From Bacteroidota bacterium (GTDB lineage: Bacteria; Bacteroidota; Bacteroidia; B-17B0; Aurantibacillaceae): a stretch of DNA of 8,195 bases. How positions within the stretch are numbered: the first letter of the stretch is position 1; each line of letters begins with the position of its first letter. Below are positions 1 through 5,320 of this stretch, piece after piece. Under the pieces are notes generated by a model. The model was not told where the DNA came from and made no database searches. It saw only the letters and a program-made list of their open reading frames with translations. Where the stretch lies: contig JANYBY010000241.1 in assembly GCA_025360565.1 (NCBI GenBank), positions 1 through 8,195 of the forward strand, written 5' to 3'. The translations under genes and the position numbers were made by a program.

Positions 1-1361
1 GTTATATCCAAAACATCTGCAGGCAATAATTTTTTATCCGGATCCTCAAGTGTAAGAAAAGGCTTTAAGAAGGTATTACCCTGCAATCGGAAAATATTTA
101 AAAATGCACCAATAACGGCAGTATTAATATTTTGCTGATCAATGATATTGGTTATCTCCTCCAATGTCATCCTGTTTCTAACCGCACGGGATTCATCTAT
201 CTTGGTTAAGCATTGAAAAGCTGTTTTTATAATATGCCTTGCACTTTCAACTGAAATGGCCGTTTGCTTTGAGAGCTTTGAAATATAATAATCGCGAGCG
301 GTCTCAAAAAGTTCATCGGCGTGGGCGTTTAAAATATTTTCGAGTGATGGTTTTTCGAATAATTTCTGCTTAAACTCAGGAAGTTCTTCAAACCATTTTT
401 CAAACCTTGTTTTATCTCCCGCCTGTAATTGATCTTTTGGCAAACCGCCTACCATGGCGTAATGGATCAAATCAATTTCTTCTTTTCCGTTATCCGCAAT
501 TTTCCATAATTGATTTAAGGCATGCTGCAAAATCGGAAGCTGATCGTACCCCACTGTTATATCGTTCAACAATCTTTCAGAAAGTCTTCGCGAAATTTTA
601 TCACCATTTAAAACAGCGGGCTCTTCAATTACCTGTTGGATCTCGTTACGTTTTAACCGCGGAACAAAAAATTGGCTGTAGCCTATGTACTCCGGTAAAC
701 CCCTGAAAGCGGCGCACTGACCAATGTAATCTGATCGCATGGTACAGATCACATAAATAGGAATATCTTCTGCCAAAGCAAGCTTGGCGGTTTCTAATAA
801 AAGATTTACAGTTATCTGCGATTCAACAGATGCAGAGCCATTGATATAATTTTCGGTATTGGTAAAAAATTCCTCAAACTGATCGGCAACAATTAAAAGG
901 TTTGAAGCTTTGCGTTTTAATAATTTCTTTTTGGCGTCGTCGGCCTCCAGCCATTCTTTACTTTTAACATCGAGGTAAAGCGGAGATTTTTTATAAATAT
1001 TAATTAGTGAAGAAAAACCGTGACTTAATTCTTTCCGAAGAGCCTCAGCATCTTCCCATTTAAAAAAACTATTTAACGAACGGGATAAATTTCCGAGTGG
1101 ATCTCTTTCCGGTCTGAAATCGGCAACGGCCCAGTTATTGTATTTTGCTTTAAATAAACCTGCTCTTGCGTGCGGTACAACACCGGCGTAGATTAAAGAT
1201 GATTTACCATCGCCTGATGCGCCGGTAAGCATCATAAACTTTTTCTTTTCAAATAACTCTATAATGGTATCAATATTACGTTCCCTCCCCTTAAAGAAAA
1301 TAGATTCATCGTCGTTAAACGGACGTAAACCGGGATATGGACATATTTTTTCTTCGAACAC
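1..1361 (-). CDS. nSTAND1-type STAND NTPase, paralogue of its neighbour (partial, cut by window edge)
   Basis: N-terminal part (about 453 codons) of a signalling ATPase; the 3' end lies outside the window. The frame is open from the edge to an in-frame TAA at 1365-1367. The only sensible start is GTG at 1359-1361: it aligns exactly with the ATG of the neighbouring paralogue, and residue numbering then matches through the ATPase core. The first in-frame ATG (residue 43) would remove the family's CPYPGLRPF entry motif (residues 7-15). Walker A GASGDGKSS is at 47-55, Walker B LLIVADQFEEFF at about 155-166, and a CTMRSDYIGQC sensor-like segment follows near 206. The visible part ends at LDI, where the paralogue continues with the THESLIRNW winged-helix motif. 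In residues 42-92, 40 of 51 positions match the paralogue. STAND proteins are generally ATP-dependent molecular switches. It is unknown whether this one also carries a membrane helix and GldM domains. Not a pseudogene as far as visible. Confidence 0.9.
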   Translation of the reverse strand, partial: MFEEKICPYPGLRPFNDDESIFFKGRERNIDTIIELFEKKKFMMLTGASGDGKSSLIYAGVVPHARAGLFKAKYNNWAVADFRPERDPLGNLSRSLNSFFKWEDAEALRKELSHGFSSLINIYKKSPLYLDVKSKEWLEADDAKKKLLKRKASNLLIVADQFEEFFTNTENYINGSASVESQITVNLLLETAKLALAEDIPIYVICTMRSDYIGQCAAFRGLPEYIGYSQFFVPRLKRNEIQQVIEEPAVLNGDKISRRLSERLLNDITVGYDQLPILQHALNQLWKIADNGKEEIDLIHYAMVGGLPKDQLQAGDKTRFEKWFEELPEFKQKLFEKPSLENILNAHADELFETARDYYISKLSKQTAISVESARHIIKTAFQCLTKIDESRAVRNRMTLEEITNIIDQQNINTAVIGAFLNIFRLQGNTFLKPFLTLEDPDKKLLPADVLDI

Positions 1362-1380
1362 TAGTTATTTTTTTTTCTTA

Positions 1381-1422
1381 TTTTCAATCTTGTATCTTTT
1401 TAATCTTGCCTCCTGTTTCCTG
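1381..1422 (-). repeat. degenerate purine-rich low-complexity tract between the STAND genes
   Basis: Read on the minus strand this is a run of degenerate 7-base purine-rich units (types ACAGGAG, GCAAGAT, ATACAAG). CAAGATT occurs twice, 16 bases apart. It lies between the palindromic repeat and the GTG start of the downstream STAND gene, and is followed by a nine-base A run (1368-1376 on the plus strand as T). It has no convincing coding content and no recognisable promoter. It may be decayed intergenic repeat DNA of the type common in Bacteroidota; this is by-eye pattern reading. Confidence 0.35.
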
Positions 1423-1427
1423 CACAT

Positions 1428-1461
1428 GGTCTCTCCCGATAGCTATCGGGATCGCTCGACC
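1428..1461. repeat. composite palindromic intergenic repeat with an 18-bp perfect palindrome
   Basis: Bases 1434-1451 (TCCCGATAGCTATCGGGA) equal their own reverse complement. Outside them GGTC (1428-1431) pairs with GACC (1458-1461), giving an imperfect 34-base inverted repeat. No T run follows on either strand, so it does not look like an intrinsic terminator. From memory, both the CCCGATAGCTATCGGG core and the flank CTCGACCTAACAGTG resemble intergenic repeats scattered through Bacteroidota genomes; I could not check this here. It sits just after the stop codon of the STAND-GldM gene and could affect mRNA stability or expression of the next gene. Confidence 0.65.
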
Positions 1462-1475
1462 TAACAGTGTATAGT

Positions 1476-4259
1476 TTAATTTTCAAGTTCCAACACCACC
1501 GGGGCTGCATCTATTAATTTATCATCGGGACCTTTTGTTTTTATTTTATCAAAAAGTAGTTTATCGCCTTTTTTTAATTTTTGCATCAATTGCTTCATTT
1601 CTTTAGTTATATCACCATTTAAATTATTTGATATTATTGTATTTTGATTTTGTACAATGGTAATTAATTCAAAAGACTTAATTGTAAACTTAGCATTGAG
1701 ATCAAAATTTTCAACGGCAGCAACAATTGCAGGGATATTTAAAAGATTTTCCCTTGATATTTTTGAAGTTCCCTTATGAATACCATAATAGATCACCGGA
1801 TCAGGAATTTTTCTGGCAACGAATTTAAAGGGTGGGCCTGCCGGAATAACTGATCCGTCTTGTTTTTTCATAGAAACGTTGATTGAGATTTCTCCAGCCT
1901 CTAAAACCTTTATTACATATTGACCTACTTTGTCAGCTAATTTGGAAACCTTGGCGTTGCTTGAAGTAACAATTAAATCATTTGGTGAAACTCCTGCTAC
2001 CGAAACTGAAACATAATTATTTATACCCGTATAAATTACTTTTTGGCCAACAATTGAAACTGCCACACTTGGGGCGGCAACCATAAAACTGTTTGAGAAA
2101 GGATATTTTTGTATTTTTCCTGAAGGACTTTTAATTTGAATTTGCCCTTCGTAATCAAAGCCACCCTGTTTTGTAGTTTTTATGGAGAGTTTGCCCATTC
2201 CTTCTTCTACAGGCACTGAGTCGTAAATATCATGTATTTCATCAAGAGAATCTAATTTACCAAGATAAATTTTTATGTTGCCTGCACCACTGCTGAGCTG
2301 TGAACTGCTGGCGGTAACAAAAATATCAGCCTTGTATTCAGAACCTACCTGAATGTAACTGGAGGGAGCAATTACTTTTGCGTTTATTTTATCAATTTTC
2401 ATATCAGCAAACTTCTCTGCTTTTTTCTTTTGTATTTCGGCATTTTGGGCTTCTTGTTTTTGATCTTGCCAGGCAGCGATTGATACATAGATAAACCAGG
2501 CAACCCCCCAAATTATTGAACCAATGCGCCATTGTTTTTTGCGGGTAAATACTTTTTTGCTTCGCGAAAGGAACTCGTTACAGTTTTCTATAGCTTCCTC
2601 TGCTTCTGTTTTTTTCTGCGTCGGTGCCAATTCACGCTGATCGTATTTTAATAACCAACTGCCATTTAAATTGGCCGCGTAATACCAATCACTGAAAAAA
2701 GAGAGTGGACCTTTTGGTAATAAAAAAATTTTCGCTTTTTTATTTGCACTTCTGCGCTGCCACCAGTTTCTGTTTGCATCTGAACCCTTTTCGGCGAACC
2801 AACGGTCAACTTGTTTTTTAAAATCGAGAAAATTGATTCGGTTATCGTTTTCTTCATTTACCCAAGCCTTAAGCAGGCTCCAGTTACGGATCAAACTTTC
2901 GTGAGTAATATCAAGTACGGTAGTGCCAGGGAGTTTTTTAGAATTTTCATCTTCGGTAATGAATGGCCGCACAAAGGTGTTGCCTTGTGAACGGAATAGA
3001 TTTATGACCGCTTCAACTTTTTGAGCGGTAATATTTTTATTATTTATAATGTTGGTTATCTCATCTAAAGTAACCCTGTTCCTCACCGCGCGGTTCTCAT
3101 CAATTTTAGTAAGGCATTTAAAGGTGGAGCAAATAATGGATTTAATTTCCTCTTTTGATATTGAAAGACCGGCGCTTTTGAGAAAATGTTCTTCACTGGT
3201 TTCGTAAAGTTCGTTGGCGTGCGCATCAAGCACATTGCTAAGAGAGGGGGATTTTAAAAATTCTTTTTTTAAAGAGGAAAGTGCTTTAAACCAGTCTTCA
3301 AATTTTAGCCTGTCAAATTCAGGGAGTTGAGAGGCCGGCATACCGCCTAATTTTGCAAAATGGATCAGATCCATTTCGGTATTTTCTTCATCGGCCAGTT
3401 TCCATATTTGGTTCAAAGCATGCTGCAGCACCGGAAGCTGATCGATCCCTTCATTTAATTCGTTGATGAGAACTTCGGTTAAACGTTTGGTAATTTTACT
3501 TCCGCTTAAAATGGCAGGCTCTTCAATTACCTGCACCAATTCTTTACGCTTAAGACGCGGAACAAAGAACTGACTGAAACCAATATATTCGGGTAAGCCC
3601 CTGAACGAAGCGCATTGGCCAATATAATCTGAACGCATGGTGCAGATAATATAAACCGGAAGGTTTTCCGCTAACGCGATCTTTGCTGTTTCTAAAAGAA
3701 GATTGAGTGTTGTATGAGCGTTTAAAGATGGCTTACCATTGTAAAAATTTTCGGTGTTGGTAAAAAATTCCTCAAACTGATCTACTAAGATCAACAAATT
3801 GGCTGCTTTCCGTCGCAGTTGTTTTTTCTGTGGTTCATCGGCTTTCTTAAAAGTTTCGCTTTCCGGATCCAAAAAAAAGGAGGATGATCTGTAAGCATTA
3901 ATTAAAGAAGAGTAACCGTAACTTAATTGTTTTTCGAGTTCTTTTTCATCTTTAATTTTTAAACTTGCGGCTAAAGAATTAGTAAGATTTGCCAATGGAT
4001 TTCGCTCAGGCCTAAAATCGGCAATTACCCAGCTGTTGTGTTTTGCTTTAAAAAAGCCGGCGCGCGCGTTTGGAATAACACCCGCATAAACCAAGGATGA
4101 TTTTCCATCGCCCGAAGCACCGGTAAGCATTACGAATTTTTTTTCTTCAAGCTGCCCTATTATTTCTTCAATATGTTCTTCCCTCCCTTTAAAATAAATG
4201 GATTCGTCCTCGGTAAAAGGACGTAAACCGGGATAAGGACATATTTTAGTATTAGACAT
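1476..4259 (-). CDS. membrane-anchored nSTAND1 NTPase fused to GldM-like periplasmic domains
   Basis: 927 residues. The N-terminus has the nSTAND1 entry motif CPYPGLRPF (7-15), FKGREEHIEEI, Walker A GASGDGKSS (47-55), Walker B LLILVDQFEEFF (155-166; D160, E163/E164), a sensor-like CTMRSDYIGQC (206-216) and the winged-helix hallmark DITHESLIRNW (450-460). A basic stretch (SKKVFTRKKQWR) precedes one hydrophobic helix at about 579-597, so the ATPase should be cytoplasmic and the C-terminus periplasmic. After a short charged segment (598-621) the rest resembles GldM: second domain about 625-727 (VIAPSSYIQVGSEYKADIF), third about 729-815 (PSVAVSIVGQKVIYTGINN), fourth about 818-927 (KIPDP, ending KKGDKLLFDKIKTKGPDD). 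GldM's own membrane helix and first periplasmic domain are missing. GldM is the stalk of the gliding/type IX secretion motor; here these domains occupy the place where STAND proteins usually carry WD40 or TPR sensors. The gene follows the TIR-like gene by 18 bases, so the two are probably co-transcribed. Sensing through the envelope is inference. Confidence 0.93.
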   Translation of the reverse strand: MSNTKICPYPGLRPFTEDESIYFKGREEHIEEIIGQLEEKKFVMLTGASGDGKSSLVYAGVIPNARAGFFKAKHNSWVIADFRPERNPLANLTNSLAASLKIKDEKELEKQLSYGYSSLINAYRSSSFFLDPESETFKKADEPQKKQLRRKAANLLILVDQFEEFFTNTENFYNGKPSLNAHTTLNLLLETAKIALAENLPVYIICTMRSDYIGQCASFRGLPEYIGFSQFFVPRLKRKELVQVIEEPAILSGSKITKRLTEVLINELNEGIDQLPVLQHALNQIWKLADEENTEMDLIHFAKLGGMPASQLPEFDRLKFEDWFKALSSLKKEFLKSPSLSNVLDAHANELYETSEEHFLKSAGLSISKEEIKSIICSTFKCLTKIDENRAVRNRVTLDEITNIINNKNITAQKVEAVINLFRSQGNTFVRPFITEDENSKKLPGTTVLDITHESLIRNWSLLKAWVNEENDNRINFLDFKKQVDRWFAEKGSDANRNWWQRRSANKKAKIFLLPKGPLSFFSDWYYAANLNGSWLLKYDQRELAPTQKKTEAEEAIENCNEFLSRSKKVFTRKKQWRIGSIIWGVAWFIYVSIAAWQDQKQEAQNAEIQKKKAEKFADMKIDKINAKVIAPSSYIQVGSEYKADIFVTASSSQLSSGAGNIKIYLGKLDSLDEIHDIYDSVPVEEGMGKLSIKTTKQGGFDYEGQIQIKSPSGKIQKYPFSNSFMVAAPSVAVSIVGQKVIYTGINNYVSVSVAGVSPNDLIVTSSNAKVSKLADKVGQYVIKVLEAGEISINVSMKKQDGSVIPAGPPFKFVARKIPDPVIYYGIHKGTSKISRENLLNIPAIVAAVENFDLNAKFTIKSFELITIVQNQNTIISNNLNGDITKEMKQLMQKLKKGDKLLFDKIKTKGPDDKLIDAAPVVLELEN

Positions 4260-4277
4260 TATAGTATAGAAGCGAAT

Positions 4278-5171
4278 TTATATTTTACCTTCAACTACTT
4301 TATCAAACTGAACTTTTATTTCGAGGGGAATTAATTGTCCGGCAACTATTAATGAAATTACTTTTGGTGCACGTAATTTTTTAGTCGCATTGGTATCAGG
4401 GTCTTCATCGCCTATTAAAAGTATGGGCGTGTGTGATGATGCGCCCCCTATTTTTTTCCAAACCTGCTGTGCAAAGGGAAGAGCCCAGTCGGCCGACTCT
4501 TTAAAATAAACTACGGCTAATTTACTTTTGCCAATTTGCTGAGAACAAAATTCAGAATAATCCATGTCGCTGTCTTGAATAATGCTGAGTTTTTCAACGG
4601 GAACAATATCGCTTAACATATCAATTATTTCGCTTGCTTCGCTTTCATCTAATTGATTTGAAATTAAAAATATATCGGTGGCATTAACATCAAAAACAGT
4701 TTCTTCTTTTACTTCCATTAGCGAACGAAGGTCATCAACCAATTGTAAAGCTGAAAAAGCGTTACTAAAGATCATATTTTTGGTAATGTTGTTTCTTACT
4801 TCGTTGATGAATTCCATTTGAGCGGGCTCAAGCGCCAGCAGATCTGTGGAAGGAGGGAGCCAAACAATTAAACGGAAAGCGGGGTCTAATTCAATTTGTT
4901 TTTTAGATTCTAAAAATTGAAACTTGGCGAGTGAAATCCCGGAATTGTCTCCGGGAATGAGAGCATAATCCGGGAACAAAATAAGTACAGCGCAATTTGC
5001 TGCGCCAATGTTCTGTTTAACGCTTTGCGTGATATTTTCAGATGCCGGTTTTTCTCCCGGAACAACTTTCATCCCTGCACTGGTTAATACAGAGGCAAGG
5101 TCATTTCTCAACGGAGATTGCTGTTCGCTGCAAAGAGAAAGAAATACGGTAGTGGTTGGGGTTGTTTGCAT
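4278..5171 (-). CDS. tandem TIR-like domain protein, first gene of the STAND cluster
   Basis: 297 residues, soluble, no signal peptide or membrane helix seen. Two alpha/beta units are suggested. The first (about 7-150) opens with strand TVFLSLCSE, has an acidic/polar helix, then CAVLILFPDYALIP (60-73) and RLIVWLPPSTD (100-110). The second (about 160-295) opens with TDIFLISNQLDESEA, followed by KLAVVYFKESADWALPFAQQ (217-236) and PILLIGDEDPD (249-259). This layout resembles TIR-like (some annotated DUF4062-like) proteins encoded beside STAND ATPases. TIR domains either bind other TIR domains or cleave NAD+. The usual catalytic glutamate of the helix after the fourth strand is not clear in either unit (first: SLAKFQFLES; second: ADWALPFAQQ), so it may be a scaffold or adaptor instead. 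The family assignment rests on pattern memory. The ATG at 5169-5171 is preceded by an A/T-rich leader without a Shine-Dalgarno sequence. The stop lies 18 bases before the STAND-GldM start, implying an operon and probably a physical partnership. Confidence 0.88.
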   Translation of the reverse strand: MQTTPTTTVFLSLCSEQQSPLRNDLASVLTSAGMKVVPGEKPASENITQSVKQNIGAANCAVLILFPDYALIPGDNSGISLAKFQFLESKKQIELDPAFRLIVWLPPSTDLLALEPAQMEFINEVRNNITKNMIFSNAFSALQLVDDLRSLMEVKEETVFDVNATDIFLISNQLDESEASEIIDMLSDIVPVEKLSIIQDSDMDYSEFCSQQIGKSKLAVVYFKESADWALPFAQQVWKKIGGASSHTPILLIGDEDPDTNATKKLRAPKVISLIVAGQLIPLEIKVQFDKVVEGKI

Positions 5172-5181
5172 AATTTGCTAA

Positions 5182-5212
5182 CAATAATAACAAAAAATTA
5201 CCCAATATGCAA
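5182..5212 (-). promoter_or_regulatory. weak candidate Bacteroidota-type promoter for the TIR-STAND cluster
   Basis: On the minus strand TATTATTG (5182-5189) matches the Bacteroidota -7 consensus TAnnTTTG with one mismatch. A TTG (5210-5212) lies 20 bases upstream, as expected for the -33 element. The match is only modest in AT-rich DNA, and the implied transcript would start almost at the ATG (5171), leaving little leader. The position between the gcvP terminator and the first cluster gene is right for a promoter, but the exact boxes are uncertain. Confidence 0.25.
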
Positions 5213-5263
5213 GTGTATTTTGGAATCTAAAAGAGGCAATGCTTGAGAACAAATACAGCAAAT

Positions 5264-5291
5264 AAAAAATCCCTGCAAAAATTGCAAGGAT
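5264..5291 (-). terminator. intrinsic terminator after gcvP
   Basis: On the minus strand the RNA would read ATCCTTGCA, loop ATTTT, TGCAGGGAT, then a run of T. The nine stem pairs include a single G-U wobble, and the T run (plus-strand A run 5264-5268) follows directly. It lies 29 bases after the gcvP stop codon and ends that transcript before the accessory cluster. No T run follows on the plus strand, so it acts in one direction only. Confidence 0.8.
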
Positions 5292-5320
5292 CAATTATTT
5301 AACAATGATATGTTTTTATG

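Noticed and set aside
407..706. Plus-strand 99-codon open frame (and similar short frames at 1264-1464, 5305-5502, 5666-5863, 6010-6210, 6861-7088)
   Set aside because: They lie wholly or mostly antisense to strongly supported minus-strand genes, show no family resemblance and have no credible start context; they are shadows.
1..1361. The left STAND gene as a pseudogene or truncated copy
   Set aside because: The frame is open throughout, all key ATPase motifs are intact and the only truncation seen is the window edge; the missing ATG is explained by a GTG that aligns with the paralogue's start.
1434..1451. Palindrome as an intrinsic terminator after the STAND-GldM gene
   Set aside because: No T run follows the hairpin on either strand, and the next gene points the same way, so it fits an intergenic repeat better than a terminator.
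1476..2400. The GldM-like region as a functional gldM gene fused by a lost stop codon
   Set aside because: The native GldM membrane helix and first periplasmic domain are absent, and the junction runs smoothly through a STAND-type basic linker and membrane helix, so a simple readthrough fusion with an intact gldM is not supported.
2666..2857. Minus-strand short frames inside real genes (also 7066-7287 and 7215-7412)
   Set aside because: Out-of-frame readings inside the STAND-GldM gene and gcvP, with composition typical of wrong-frame translation.
5172..5320. Possible small RNA gene, riboswitch or CRISPR material between gcvP and the TIR-like gene
   Set aside because: Apart from the terminator hairpin and a weak promoter match I see no conserved structure, tRNA-like fold or spaced direct repeats in these 149 bases. 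A glycine riboswitch would be expected upstream of gcvP, not here.
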